A DNA stretch of 64,000 nucleotides, from NCBI GenBank assembly GCA_023376005.1, contig CM042157.1:23217497-23281496 (forward strand), read 5' to 3'. The position numbers and the translations under genes were made by a program. Positions 35,060-48,011 of the stretch are shown piece by piece. The DNA is from Doryteuthis pealeii. Taxonomy: Eukaryota > Mollusca > Cephalopoda > Myopsida > Loliginidae. How positions within the stretch are numbered: position 1 is the stretch's first letter; each line of letters begins with the position of its first letter. The notes under the pieces were generated by a model. That model saw only the letters and a list, made by a program, of their open reading frames with translations, ran no database searches and had not been told where the DNA came from.

Positions 35060-35930
35060 TTGCATAGTGGTTTCTTCAAACTCACGCTACTCTGACTCGT
35101 ATACGTTGCGGGTATACAGCGGACATCGTTCCTGACCCCTAGACGATGTATCTAGTAGTCAGCTACTTCAATAACAACAGATACGCGTATACAAAAGATG
35201 ACTCTTCTTTATTTTCTTCGGTGTGTGGTAGGTGAGTGGCGGGCACGGAAAATGACACTACGACTACTTATGTGTGGTGGAAGGTGGTGGGCGAGCATCA
35301 CTGCCCGCTCGACCGTGTCGACGGTCAGACACCTTGTGCTTTCTTCGCCGTCTCTTCGGGTCTCTCTTCTGTTGTCTCTCTCGTGGGGTCTGTCCGGGTC
35401 TGCTTAAGTACCGACGACCGCCCACACATTCCTTTGTTCCTTGACCGGAAGTCCTTTCCCTTTGTTCAAGTTAGCGTTTGTCCAGATGAGTCCTTTGTCA
35501 CTCCTCTTTTGTTATACTAAGATTTCTGTCTCGCCTATCTATTGTCTTCTCAGTTCAATTTTCCTTTGTCTTTTCGACTTCCCGCGCAAAACAAACAGTC
35601 AATCTGCAACACCTCTCGATGCTACTGTCTCTCGGATCTCATAACGCGCCTTTTCCTTCGCTTCCACCTGGACTTTGTTAGTCTATTTATACACCCAGCG
35701 CCCACGTGCTTTATCTGTGATATGGGCATCTGGTTACAACATACAGGAACTTGTATCTCCTTTACTCAAATATCGCCTTTTCGTATTCTGAATGACGCCA
35801 GTTCGATCTTAGATCAAAGTACTACATGCCAGACAAAACCTAACCCGCTTCCTTCGAGAATACGGCAAGTCCTCATTTCTGTCTCGCGAATCGTGTTCTC
35901 TGTCACAGTCTATTTTATACGACGATGACG
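35060..35930 (+). repeat. Diverged relative of the 9.5-kb dispersed repeat
   Basis: Shares TATACGTTGCGGGTATA and GACCGTGTCGACGGTC with 9480-9985, then a long C/T-rich stretch. Several overlapping open frames (up to 128 codons) exist, but they change frame and match nothing I recognise. It ends just before the second segmental copy starts. Confidence 0.45.
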
Positions 35931-36140
35931 ATTACACTACAGGCCCCCAGACCTGGTGAAGAATCTGTAGTGAAAAAGTGACTCAAAGAACAGTCAACAG
36001 AATTGATATATGATACATGGTCCTGTGTTGGTAATTATACAAGTTCTAAACAACATCGCATTACTTTTTGACTGACCCTGGTATATTTTCTGCACACTCC
36101 ACTTTTTTCCATTGCTTGTTATCGGTTCGGTACAGTTTTC

Positions 36141-36547
36141 GATGTATTTTCATAGTAAATCATTTCCAGTAGATTTTCATAGTAAATCATTTCCAGTGGA
36201 TTTTCATAGTAAATCATTTCCAGTGGATTTAAATAGTAAATCATTTCCAGTGTATTTTCATACTAAACCATTTCCAGTGTATTTTCATACTAAATCATTT
36301 CCAGTGGATTTTTATAGTGAATCATTTCCAGTGTATTTTCATAGTAAATCATTTCCAGTGTATTTTCATAGTAAATCATTTCCAGTGTATTTAAATAGTA
36401 AATAATTTCCAGTATATTTTCATAGTAAATCATTTCCAGTGGATTTTCATAGTAAATCATTTCCAGTGTATTTAAATAGTAAATCATTTCCAGTATATTT
36501 TCATAGTAAATCATTTCCAGTGGATTTTCATAGTAAATCATTTGTAA
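36141..36547 (+). repeat. 27-bp minisatellite (about 15 units), second copy
   Basis: This is the counterpart of the array at 177-770 in the second segmental copy, about seven units shorter. Some units carry TTTAAATAGT in place of TTTTCATAGT, so the arrays have changed independently since the duplication. Confidence 0.9.
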
Positions 36548-36877
36548 TGCATTAATATACAGAACTATACACAACGGCAAATGCTTTTATGTTTGTTTAA
36601 TTTCAGAAAATCAATAAAGAATATCAACCATATTTACCCTGACTTTTTAAAAGAATGTATGTCGCCCGGGAGCTAAATTCTGCATTTTGGCATCAAATAA
36701 GGTTTTCACTTTGAATTGAATGTTGGATATTTTCGATATATTGAATTTTCTAGAGGCGATGACCAGAAAGGCGGCGTTTGTACGGAGAAGAACGAGGAAA
36801 GAGAATTCTAAAGAAGAAAAAGCCACTAGCAAAATAACTTCCTCAGATCCATTGGCACGTGGGATTTGCAATAGGAA

Positions 36878-36933
36878 AGAAGAAGAAGAAGAAGAAGAAG
36901 AAGAAGAAGAAGAAGAAGAAGAAGAAGAAGAAG
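36878..36933 (+). repeat. (GAA)n microsatellite, second copy
   Basis: Counterpart of the tract at 1096-1166, slightly shorter and uninterrupted. Confidence 0.95.
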
Positions 36934-37231
36934 ACAAACAAAAAAGAAATGTCTAAGGTGTCAACATCGCCGGGGGGATTCATATCTCAGTGCATCTTTC
37001 ATAATATCTAATCTGTTTGGAAGAGGAATATTTTTACAAAAGTTATAGTAATATGTAAGAAAAAAGAAGAAGAAAAAATGCGGGAAAATATGGACGGGCT
37101 CAAATCTATGCGCTTGTTGGCACTTAAAGTGAAACTCGACACTAGATGGCAAAACCAGTTTATTACGAAAAAAAAGGTCGGTACTAAAAGAAACCAAAAA
37201 TACATATAAAATAGATGATCCTTTACAATCG

Positions 37232-37476
37232 CGGAAAATGGATTGTTGTAAGCATTAAGTAAAGTCGTCGGGGTGGCCTACCGAAGGAGTCTATTCCCTT
37301 TTCTCTAGTGCTAGATCAAGGAGATTATTTTAGCGTCTGAGGCGGACTGCTCTCACCTACCACCAACTCCTCGCTTTACTGCACACATCCCTGTGCTACA
37401 CATACATTGAGTTGGTGAGGGCCGGTATCGGACCGGGAACCTTGTGGTTCCTACATCTGAGCTAAACCACCCCATC
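37232..37476 (-). repeat. tRNA-derived SINE, family A (duplicate)
   Basis: The segmental-duplication partner of the copy at 1482-1718. It lies at the equivalent place and carries the same shortened A-box, so the insertion predates the duplication. Confidence 0.85.
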
Positions 37477-37538
37477 TGGAACTCATATAATGTGTACGTC
37501 CCTTGGAACAAATAGTGATGGAATCACCATTATTAATA

Positions 37539-37936
37539 CTAGTGCAAAATATAAAAAAAACAAACCAGGCGATGTAAAAATAGATTTTTGAAACATATTG
37601 CCTGAGGGGTGGAAGTAAAACATTTAATATCAGCGAGTTTGTACCCTAAGTGAGTAAAATCATCAATTTCCTTAAAGGATTAAAAAAATAAAACAATTTG
37701 AAATGTAAACTTTAAATATGTATTAAAATAAAACAAACTATATATAGATATATAATACCAGTCATGTATTTATTAAAATTTGTTTAAAAAAAAACAATGA
37801 GGATTGTCTAATGTTGCATGTTCAAATTTTGAGTGTATTTATTCTATGTTATGACGATTTTGAGTAATGTGACGTAAGCAGTAACGTAATTCTTGTTACA
37901 GACAAAAACCGGAAGCGAATCTCTATTATTAATAGA
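37539..37936 (-). mobile_element. Non-autonomous Helitron-like element (duplicate)
   Basis: Partner of the element at 1771-2164. It keeps the terminal CTAG followed by T on the minus strand and the TCTATTAATAA 5' end. The subterminal hairpin is damaged. Confidence 0.65.
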
Positions 37937-38499
37937 TATTAAATGAATCCAACAAAAATATTGTAAAACATTTGACTCGCGTGAGTGATGTTGGTAATCA
38001 GAAAGCGGTTATATGGATCTAAATAACTATTCCCATTTAATAATAATCTTTATGAGGACATATCAAAAATGAGATTTTTTTTTTGCTTCATTGATCACAT
38101 GATCCTTTGGTTCGGTAAGCACTGCCTGTTTTGTTTTTTTTCTCTGATTGGTCAGTTTGCCCTGACCTTTAGATGCCATTAAACGAGATAATATTTCATC
38201 CATTAGTTGTACCGGTTAGATTAAAAGTTATTTGTTGTTCATATTTTAAACATTATTTTGGTGCGATAAATAATTTGTTTTTGTTTTTTTATTCGTATTG
38301 ACTATCTTAAATAAAGGCATTGACTGCTATAGAGAGCTTATCGATCATATGAAAATCTAATCTCCCTGATAAAGCGACAATTATTCCAAGCTATAGCAGT
38401 GTCCGATATACAGTAAAATAAATGCTGTAAAATAAATAACACGAACGAAATATTACTGTTTGTCTAATCACTTTTTGTTCATGTTATATTCAATATATA

Positions 38500-38532
38500 T
38501 ATCAACACAGACACACACACACAGACACATAG

Positions 38533-38567
<35 letters not shown>

Positions 38568-38581
38568 ATATATATATATAT

Positions 38582-38620
<39 letters not shown>
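38500..38620. repeat. (CA)n-(TA)n-(TG)n microsatellite, self-complementary
   Basis: (CA)n to about 38563, (TA)n to 38592, then (TG)n to 38620. The flanks are complementary, so the tract is itself a long imperfect palindrome leading into the inverted repeat at 38640-38925. Confidence 0.93.
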
Positions 38621-38622
<2 letters not shown>

Positions 38623-38639
38623 TTCGACAGCATTTTTTC

Positions 38640-38925
38640 ATTTATACATGTGGAATTAAACAAAAGGCTGGTCTCCCGTTTAACGATTTTATTGGTGATC
38701 TTTTCAAGTTTTCTGGCCAACTTTTTTTAATATTTGGATGGAATTCGTGGATTAGTTCACCGAAGTTCATATCCCGAGTACTTTCGGCACTTCAAAGTGC
38801 CATCGTCAGGGATGATGACTAATCGACGAATTCCATCCAAATATAAAACATTTGACCAGAAAGCTTGAAAAGATCACCAATAAAATCGTTAAACAGTAGA
38901 CCTGCCTTTTGTTTAATTCCACCAC
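38640..38925. repeat. Large inverted repeat with a hammerhead-like motif near the centre
   Basis: Left arm from GTGGAATTAAACAAAAGGC to GGATGGAATTCGTGGATTAG and right arm from ACTAATCGACGAATTCC to CCTTTTGTTTAATTCCAC are reverse complements, about 110 bases each. The spacer of about 70 bases carries the minus-strand hammerhead-like motif. CA/TG microsatellites lie outside both arms. Segmental copy 1 lacks this unit. Confidence 0.85.
38773..38812 (-). ncRNA. Hammerhead-ribozyme-like motif
   Basis: Minus strand: CTGACGA (38809-38803), one extra T, helix II GGCACTT/AAGTGCC with a two-base loop, GAAA (38785-38782), helix III palindrome AGTACT, then C as the cleavage base. Helix I has CC/GG plus a G-U pair. 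The core fits CUGANGA and GAAA. The extra base before helix II is also seen in the motifs at 19481 and 47480. Confidence 0.5.
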
Positions 38926-39055
38926 ACACACAGCACACACCACAACACACACGCACACACCACACACACACACACATTGTGTGTTTTAACCTGTAATTTA
39001 AGATGTAAGAATAAATTACAGGTTAACAAACAACACCATTGTTACCTTATATTTT

Positions 39056-39350
<295 letters not shown>

Positions 39351-39655
39351 ATATATATATTGAATAAGTGTATGTACATATGTATTTAGTTACGTGTCGT
39401 GACCATGCCCAGAATTCAGTGAAAGTCCATTATTCGTAGCTGGAAAGATCAAAGCACGAATTCATATTTGCTAACCTGGCATTTATTAAAGGATATGCCA
39501 TTTTCCAGAATCACGTTAACACGCAAACAACAGTCGCCAAACACCTATGTTGATTTGGCCTCGCATACAGGCATAAAAAAACTGCAGGTTGATCTTTCCT
39601 GACCATTAGTGTTGTTTGATCATGTTATATATTCAACTAATTAAATTTTATGTTA

Positions 39656-39686
<31 letters not shown>

Positions 39687-39688
39687 GA

Positions 39689-39873
39689 GAAGTAAACGAA
39701 CAAACAATGTGTTTGATATGGCTTTTTTAGCCGACAATTTTGGGAGAATGTGTGCTCAATTAAAGTCGTACCTGATTTTGAAAATAAATTAATTGATAAT
39801 GCCCGCCTAATTCATTAATTATCAATTAATAAATTTTCAAAATTAGGTACGACTTCAATTAAACACATATTCT

Positions 39874-39876
<3 letters not shown>
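39689..39876. repeat. Head-to-head inverted hammerhead-element bodies
   Basis: Mirror arrangement of the unit at 3632-3825: GGGAGAATGTGTGC on the left and GCACAT...TTCTCCC on the right, meeting at TAATGCCCGCC. (TA)n on both outer sides. Confidence 0.72.
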
Positions 39877-39924
<48 letters not shown>

Positions 39925-39928
<4 letters not shown>

Positions 39929-39985
39929 TTTGGAGTTTGATTTTGAAGGCTATCACAATGCAGGTGTAAAGAAAAATAATAAGGT

Positions 39986-40046
<61 letters not shown>

Positions 40047-40104
40047 ATTATTTTTTTCTTTACACCTGCATTGTGATAGCCTTCAAAATCAAACTCCAAA
40101 CCAA
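39925..40104. repeat. Inverted repeat with (TA)n at its centre
   Basis: Arms of about 62 bases (39925-39987 and 40042-40104) begin TTGGTTTGGAGTTTGATTTT and are almost perfect reverse complements. The centre of the palindrome, unique sequence in the relatives at 3347 and 4744, is replaced here by (TA)n from 39985 to 40042. Confidence 0.88.
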
Positions 40105-40138
40105 TATATACACAATGCTTCAAGCAAATTATAAAAAC

Positions 40139-40579
<441 letters not shown>

Positions 40580-40999
40580 CCACCTATCCCATTTCAAAAT
40601 AACTTAGTTTGTATAAGCATGTGTAAATGTCTGTATTTTAATCTATATTCGTCAATTGTTATTTCTGGAGCTTATGTCTTCTCACATTATTTCTCGATAA
40701 ATTACACTTATTGTTTTATTTTTTTGTTAGTTCTTTTCTTGAAAAGAAAAGCGTAAATTAGGGTACATTGTGTTAAAAGAAAAAGAAATTTCCTTACCAA
40801 AACATGAATATCAACGAAAGAATATCACAATAAACCGGAAGACAATGATAGTGTTTTTGGACGCGTCTCTGTTCACACCTTCCGTTCGACTTCCGTTTCC
40901 ATTGACAATTCAACTATGAAACGCTATTCTCATTTTCGAAATTTTAATTAAAACTCCAGCATTGACGAGATATAATTAGTCAAAGCCAGTAATTAACTT

Positions 41000-43005
41000 C
41001 ACTAAGTGAAAAATACCAATTTCATAGTAAGAAAGAATACGTCTTTAGGAACATGGTACAACGTGATGGTAACGGTGTTGGGCTGAAGTAGTTGAGGACA
41101 GAAACTATCATCAATTAACCTGATAACTGCCTAAATGAATAACCTTTCTTATGGAAAATGATATAAAAGGTAATTGCAAATGTAAGGTATTTTGGTTTGG
41201 TTTCTTTTGTTTTACGGCATATCAACCTCAGTGGGTCATTTAATGCCGATAAAGTTTTGAAATAAATCAATTCTTAATGGATAATACAATTTTGTTTATA
41301 AACTCATGTTTTTCTATTCAACCCATAGATGGGACCCTAACAGGTACTACCACTCCGGGCCAGAGTGGACAAGGGAGCAATGGTGAGGAAGGTACTCCAC
41401 ATTCCCCAAACCTCCAAAACTGGAACCTCACCATCAGATAGAGTTTAACGTCATTCCCAGGACATGTAGACCCGCAGCCACCGCCTTCTATCACCCATAT
41501 GATAAAAAGGGGTTGGGGCTTGCCATAAGGGCAATATGGTTGGGAAAATCATATAGGTGCTAGGGCTTGACGTGACCAGCCGATTGATCAGAGGGGGCCT
41601 CTCCAACCGCCTGTCTAGCCCAAGATAGGGCCAAAGTGGAGTATTGCAAGTAATGAACTGCTCATCCACCTGGGCTCTATCCTTAAGCATCACTGGTCGC
41701 CACCCCGGCCAACAGGTGGCCACATTGGGGGAGTCTTACCCCTCTGCAGAGGTGCAGTCGGTGCATTCTTACGCCCCAGCCGACAGGGCAGAAATGTAAG
41801 GTATACAATACACTAGGGTCGTAGGGAAACTGTTCGTGCGGCTATTAATAATTTTCATAGTAAGAAAGAAAACGTATTTAGGAAAAGCGATGACGTGAAC
41901 TAGTTCGATGGTAACGGAGATGGGCTGAAGTGGTCGACGCCAGAAACTATCATCAATGGTTAATTAACTGTCTGAATTAATGACGTTTTTTATGAAAAAT
42001 GATTTTAAAAAGTAATGCCAAGTGTAAGGTCTCTAATACACTAGGATTGCAGGGAAACTGTTCGTGTGGCTATTGGCAATCATTTCATAGTAAGTAAAGA
42101 AACGTCTTTAGGAAAAACAACGTGAACTAGTTCGATTGTAACGGAGTTGGGCTAAAGTAGTCGAGGACAGAAACTATCATCAATTAACCTGATAACTGCC
42201 TAAATGAATAACCTTTCTTATGGAAAATGATGTAAAAAGGTAATTCCAAATGTAAGGTATATAATACACTAGGGTCGCGAGGAAACTGTTCGTGCGGCTA
42301 TTGGCAATAATTTTCATAGTAAGAAAGAAAAGGTACTTACGAAAAACAATGACGTGAACTAGTTCGATGGTAACGGAGATGGGCTGAAGTGGTCGAGGCC
42401 AGAAACTATCATCAATTAACGCATTAACTGTCTAAATTAATGACTTTTTTAAAATGAAAAATGATGTAAAAAAGTAATCCCAAGGGAAGGTCTCTAATAC
42501 ACTAGGGTCGCAGGGAAACTGTTCGTGAGGCTATTGGCAATAATTTCATAGTAAGTAAAGAAACGTCTTTAGGAAAAACAACGTGAACTAGTTCGATGGT
42601 AACGGAGTTGGGCTGACGTAGTTGAGGACAGAAACTATCATCAATTAACCTGATAACTGCCTAAATGAATAACCTTTCTTATGGAAAATGATGTAAAAAG
42701 GTAATTCCAAATGTAAGGTATCTAATACACTAGGGTCGCAGGGAAACTGTTCGTGCTGCTATTGTTAATAATTTTCATAGTAAGAAAGAAAACGTATTTA
42801 GGGAAAAAAATGACGTGAACTAGTTCGATGGTAATGGAGATGGACTGAAGTGGTCGAGGCCAGAAACTATCATCAATTACCCCATTAACTGTCTAAATCA
42901 ATGACTTTTTTTAAATGAAAAAAACATGTAAAAAAGTAATCCCAAGTGTAAAGTCTCTAATACACTAGGGTCGCAGGGAACTGTTCGTGCGGCTATTGGT
43001 TCTAT
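41000..43005 (+). repeat. Satellite array, second copy
   Basis: The same alternating 231-bp monomers as 5800-7605. Markers lie at about 41823, 42053, 42283, 42514, 42744 and 42975, which is about two monomers (one higher-order unit) fewer. The array is interrupted by the SINE-like element at 41191-41791. Confidence 0.9.
41191..41791 (-). mobile_element. SINE-like element, family E (601 bp) with target-site duplication
   Basis: Same element as 8803-9406 in the opposite orientation, inserted in the satellite. It is flanked by the 13-bp direct repeat AAATGTAAGGTAT at 41178-41190 and 41792-41804. The matching satellite position in the first segmental copy (about 5935) is uninterrupted. Confidence 0.88.
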
Positions 43006-43493
43006 TGATTCTATTTCATTTTTTTTTTTTTTGCTGCTCAACCCGGATGAAAAATAAAGATTAAAAAGAACTCATTGGTTTGTGATCAGTACATGTAAAA
43101 ATACACACCACACATACTGTTCATTAATTTAGTAGATACTCTTTTTTTAAGGGCTTTGCTCTTTCAGAAATCCCACTATAATATCCCTATTTTTGCTAGG
43201 TTACGCTTAAAAACAAACATAATGATATATTATAACTATAACTATATATATTAATGCTCCAGTTCCATAATTGACTGAGTGTTATCATCTGGGAACACCC
43301 TCTGGTTAAAAATGAGATCGACCAAATCGCCCAAGTTGAAATGCAAAAATGTAAATTATTATTATCTGTTGTTAAGTATTGGCTGAATTCTTATTTCTTA
43401 TTAGTGTCGTCACCTTAGCTAAATAATGGACCATTCCGTTTTTAATATAAAGAATGATAAGAAAAAGGACATGATACTCAGAAAATATATAAT

Positions 43494-43533
<40 letters not shown>

Positions 43534-44263
43534 GGGATGAGGGAAATAGAGAGAGGGGTGAGTGCGTGGAAGTGCTAACGCTAAATTGAGACGCATAAAG
43601 ATAATGAAGACAGGCGAAAAGATCTTAGCTGAATTTAAGTTACTTATGTTCAGATAAATGTATGGCGAATACAGTGAAACACAAGCAAATACCTGCATCT
43701 CTGGCGGTTGTCTCTTCCTAAGTAGATTTATTGATTAGTAGATAAGTTTTGTCTCTCTGTTCAAATCAATGTCTATGCTCTTGTCATACAATTTAAACTC
43801 ATAAATAATATGTATATTATTTATTTCTAGGCGACTCGAATCAAACAGTCACGGTGTAAGGTTACAAATATATAACTTAGTAAAACAGAGAACATACATA
43901 AAAAAGACAGAAGATAACATATGAAATATGAATTATGGTGTGAATGCAGACAGTACTATCCAGTTAGCAGAGATTGAAACTAAGAATATATTTCAAAATT
44001 AGTTCCGTAATCTAGCGAGAACCGAGTCTTTCAGTGTGGCTTGATCGTAAATAAAGTTAACTTCTAAATTCAATACTTAACTCCATCTCAGCAAAAACAA
44101 TCTCACTAGCGAAAAGAGGATAGACTCCCTCACTGTCTGAAAAAAAGACACTCTGTCAACATTACTTTTTTTTGGTAATTATAATTAATCACACTATTAC
44201 TTTTGTTTTGTTAGCTTGCCAAAAAATTGAACACCAGTTTCCCATTCATGTTATATAGTAAAA

Positions 44264-44502
44264 GTAAGTAAAGTCGTCAGGGTGGCCTAATGTCGGTATC
44301 AGCCAATCAGCGAGGGAATTTATCCCCTTTTCACTAGCGCTAGACCAAGGAGATTATTTTTCAGTATCTGAGGTGGAGCGCCACGCCTACCACCAGCTCC
44401 TTACTTTACCGCACAGATCCCTGTGCTACTCATACGCTGAGTTGGCGAGGGCCGGTATCGAACTAAGAACCTTGCGGTTTCTAGCCGAACACTCTACCGA
44501 CT
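44264..44502 (-). repeat. tRNA-derived SINE, family A, private to segmental copy 2
   Basis: Tail AAGTAAGTAAAGTCGTCAGG at the left and head ending AGTCGGTAGAGTGTTCGGCT on the minus strand. The corresponding place in segmental copy 1 (about 9470) lacks it. The head is cut before the A-box start. Confidence 0.85.
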
Positions 44503-44509
44503 GCGGCTT

Positions 44510-45005
44510 TCAATTCACGCTGCTGAATCGTTTAGTTAGTATATGTTGCGGGTAGGTAAATCACGTGGCGACGTATGTAGTAGCCAGACTTAAGAAACCA
44601 CAACACATGTGTATAGTAGGAGTTTTGACTTTATTTCTCTTCTCGGCTGGTGGGTGGCGAGCTTGACAATAGGAATGCCCAAGGGTTGACGATGACTACT
44701 ACTACCGTTGGGATGACTGGCGATGTTTGGTAAAGGGGTGGCTGGTGGCGTCTCACCGCCCTTGGCCGCGACGGACCGTGTCGACGGTCGCTCCTTGTGC
44801 TCTGTTCGCCGTCTGCTATCCGACTCTCTGACTGACCTGGGATTCCTGACTTCCTTTTATATATCTCAAACGCCTACGCGTTTTCTTTGTTACACTTATC
44901 AGTGGACAAATCCATTTCCGTTTTTTGCTTCTTTGTTCGCTTTTACCGGGAAAAAAGTCCTTTGTCATTTTTGTCGTCCCCTCTCTGTTTAATTTAACCG
45001 GAAAT
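44510..45005 (+). repeat. Dispersed repeat, LTR-like composition (duplicate)
   Basis: Segmental partner of 9480-9985, preceded here by a family A SINE that is missing from copy 1. Confidence 0.5.
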
Positions 45006-45951
45006 TCCTATTTCCGTTTGTACAATATACAACATTCAGTCTTTGAACCATACCAAATTGTTACATAATCGATAGGTTGTTTATATTGTGTATATAGTGC
45101 AGAAATTAAAATAACAGTAATTTCTGAATCATGGAAAAATACAGTATAAGTGATTGACAGAACTTGACATTTTAATTGACCTTGGCTCTTAGTGACTAAC
45201 ATGGATTTTTTTTTACAAAATCAAATTCTGATAACATTAATGTTTTGTGCAGATACAACACTTACTATATTTATGATTATGAGACTTGCTTCTCGATATA
45301 ATTTCCCGGTAAGACCTAACTCATTGGGACAAATCTATAGTTCAATGTATTACTGAAGAAGTCCTCATGGCAGTGGTGTGAGCATTGTTCCTCATTTACT
45401 GGTGAGTATAGATTTATGCGCACAATTGGTAATTAAAACCATTGTAAAAGACTACAAAAATGGCCATTTCGTTTCGACCGATAGATTTGTTTCTTGGTTC
45501 AATTTCCCGGTAAGACCTAACACATTGGGACAAATCTATAGTTCGATGTAATACTGAAGAAGTCCTCATGGCAGTGGTGTGAGATATCAGCAATATTATT
45601 TATTTCTATGCGACTCGAATCGAACACTATCACGATGTAAGCTTACAAATATAGAACTTGGTAATATTTGAGAAAACAGAGAACACACATAAAAAAGACA
45701 GAAGATAAAATATGAAAAGATAATGATGGTGTGAATGCAGACAGTACTATGCAGTCTAGCAGAGATTAAAACTAAGAATTTATTTCAAAATTAATTCCGT
45801 AATCTAGCGGGAACAGGTTCATTCAGTGTGATTTGATCGATCGTAAATAAAATGAACTTCTTACTTCGCAAGTAAACATCAAGGGAGATGAAAACGTCTC
45901 AGTCATACATTTGTTGCATACTGAAGTCTTCACGGTACCAAATCGATATAA

Positions 45952-46438
45952 TGTTGTATACCGTTTCTTACTTCTTACTTGCTTCTATATCTTGGACATC
46001 TATTCTCCTGCCCGGCTTTGCTATTCTGATCGTCTATCATCTTGGTCTGGTCTAGCGTCTGGTGTTGACTTGGGGATTCCGGTTTGGTCTTCTATGGGTA
46101 TTTCTCCTTATCAGAAGCCCTGTGTCATTGTTAGTTTTTAGGTAATAAACACAAGACTTCGATTTTCTTTTAATGTTCTTTATTCGGTAAATCCCCAACC
46201 CAGACATAACATAGCGCGCGCGAGTTCCAGTTTTAGGCAGAGCATAAAATGGCCGCTGCTCTGCCTGACGTCCAACTGCCAACTGGGGACTCTGAAAAAG
46301 GTCCCACGTGACTTCACATATTTGGCGGGCTTCTGTAATTTTCCATAGAAGGACCCGGCCATGGTATGAAAGGGGTCATCCCCTCAGAATTACAGGGGAT
46401 TGACAATAATCTTATGCAACCGCATAGATTATGTAACA
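45952..46438 (+). repeat. Solo-LTR-like repeat (duplicate, better preserved)
   Basis: 487 bases from TGTTGTATAC to GATTATGTAACA, in the second segmental copy. It carries AATAAA-type signals and a GCGCGCGCGAG segment. The flanks (TATAA / CATTG) are not a target duplication, so the limits may be wrong or the copy recombined. Confidence 0.45.
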
Positions 46439-46470
46439 CATTGAGATAGTGAGAATATCTGAAGTGCACA

Positions 46471-47120
46471 TACGTTGTAATACATCAGGTACGTGTGGGG
46501 TGTAGAACAACTCAGGCATACATTGAATAAATGAGTATATCTGAAGTATAGATAAGGCGTAAGAAGACATCAGGTATATATGGCAGGAGGGACAACTCAA
46601 AAATACACTAAGAGAATGAGTATATCCGAAGTATACATGAGGGACAAAGTACATTAGGTATATGAAGGGATAATTACTCAGAAATACATTTACTTTTAAG
46701 TAAATTTTACAATGAAATTAAATTATTCGCTATGCAAACTTAAATTTAAAAAGGTAGTTATTTGTTAGATTTGACCAAAAAAAAAGAATTTTTCTTAGCA
46801 CTTTTTACCACTTAATAATTTTCGCGAGTTATTTTAATTTTAATATTACTAATATGAAATAACCGTAAACAAATTTTGAATTAAAAATAAATGTAAACAT
46901 TTTTTTTAAAATTCCTAATAGGAATAATAAAATTTGAAGAAAAAAAAAAGCGTTAGAATGTATAAAGTTCACATAACGAGCAAGGGTTCATTAGGTATAC
47001 ATACTCTGGTAATTCTGAACACCTCAGAAAAAACATACATAAAAAAAAGACAAGATAAAATATGAAAAGATAATGATAAAGTGAACTTCTTACTTCAATA
47101 CTTAACTCTGAACTTTCAGC
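46471..47120. other. No recognised gene
   Basis: Holds a loose tandem pattern of GAGTATATCTGAAGTATA with ATCAGGTATATATGG between 46440 and 46680 (three or four units of about 95 bases), then A-rich sequence with no signal. Confidence 0.45.
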
Positions 47121-47124
47121 TGAG

Positions 47125-47370
47125 ACAGAAGAATAGAGCGACTGCGCCTCTGTAGAGGGGTACACCCCCCCAAAGAGCTGTCTACTAGCCGTGGGTGGCG
47201 ACCCGTGATGATTGAGGACGGGTTCTTGGTGGCTGAGAAGTCCATGACATGAAACACTCCATTTGACACTTAGGCTAGACGGGCTGCCGGAGCGTCTCCC
47301 TCGATCAATCGGCTGGCCATGTCAAGCCCTAGCACCTATATGATTGTCCGAACCCTTTGACCTTAACTAA
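47125..47370 (+). repeat. Family E SINE-like fragment, diverged
   Basis: Contains GCGCCTCTGTAGAGGGGTA, GGGTGGCGACCCGTGATG and GTCAAGCCCTAGCACCTA. It lacks the first and last parts of the 600-bp unit. Confidence 0.65.
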
Positions 47371-47479
47371 ATGAAGCTTTTCACTAAACAGATAGACTTG
47401 CCACTTCTAATACATTTCTCTGTCCGGATTTTAGGGAATGTCTAACACTCTCTAAAAATAATTTCTTTCATGAGAAATG

Positions 47480-47518
47480 TTTTCCTGACGATGACTTAAG
47501 GTCGAAACTAGTTGAGAA
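47480..47518 (+). ncRNA. Hammerhead-ribozyme-like motif
   Basis: Helix I TTTTC (47480-47484) pairs with GAGAA (47514-47518), with one G-U pair. Core CTGACGA is at 47485-47491. After an extra T, helix II GAC/GTC closes a TTAAG loop. GAAA is at 47504-47507, helix III is the palindrome ACTAGT, and T47513 is the cleavage base. All conserved core bases are present. The three-pair helix II and the extra T are weaknesses. AATAAAC follows shortly after. Confidence 0.55.
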
Positions 47519-47568
47519 AAATAAACAGCATAAAAGAAATATTCCTGTTTGTCTTATCATTTTTTGTT

Positions 47569-47572
<4 letters not shown>

Positions 47573-47639
<67 letters not shown>

Positions 47640-48011
47640 AGAAGAAAATATTTTAAAAACATAACAAACACAGAATGTTATGATCAGGGTAAACAATTTA
47701 TGTGTCAATACTTAAGCATTTCGGTATATTGTAACATCTTCAGGACACTGTTAAGTAATGTTTATGTGAGGGACAAAATGAAAGATGTTAAGTGTATAGT
47801 GAATGTGTGAATTTGATGCTATTAACCATTAATTTTTATATGCGCGTTTGTTTACGAAAGCCCGATGACGTGATCATGCATGTGCAAAAATGGAAGGTGA
47901 AGATGGTACAATATACCGAAATGCTTAAGTATTGACACATAAAATTGTTTCCCCTGATATTTAAAAAATATTTTCTTCTCATTTTGTCGGATTAATTTCC
48001 TCACCGTATTT

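Noticed and set aside
35198..35928. Overlapping frames of 65-128 codons in C/T-rich sequence
   Set aside because: Frames overlap in different registers, match nothing known, and lie in a diverged copy of a non-coding dispersed repeat.
45952..46438. Full LTR retrotransposon
   Set aside because: No second LTR, primer-binding site or gag/pol coding sequence is adjacent. Only a solo-LTR-like call is supportable.
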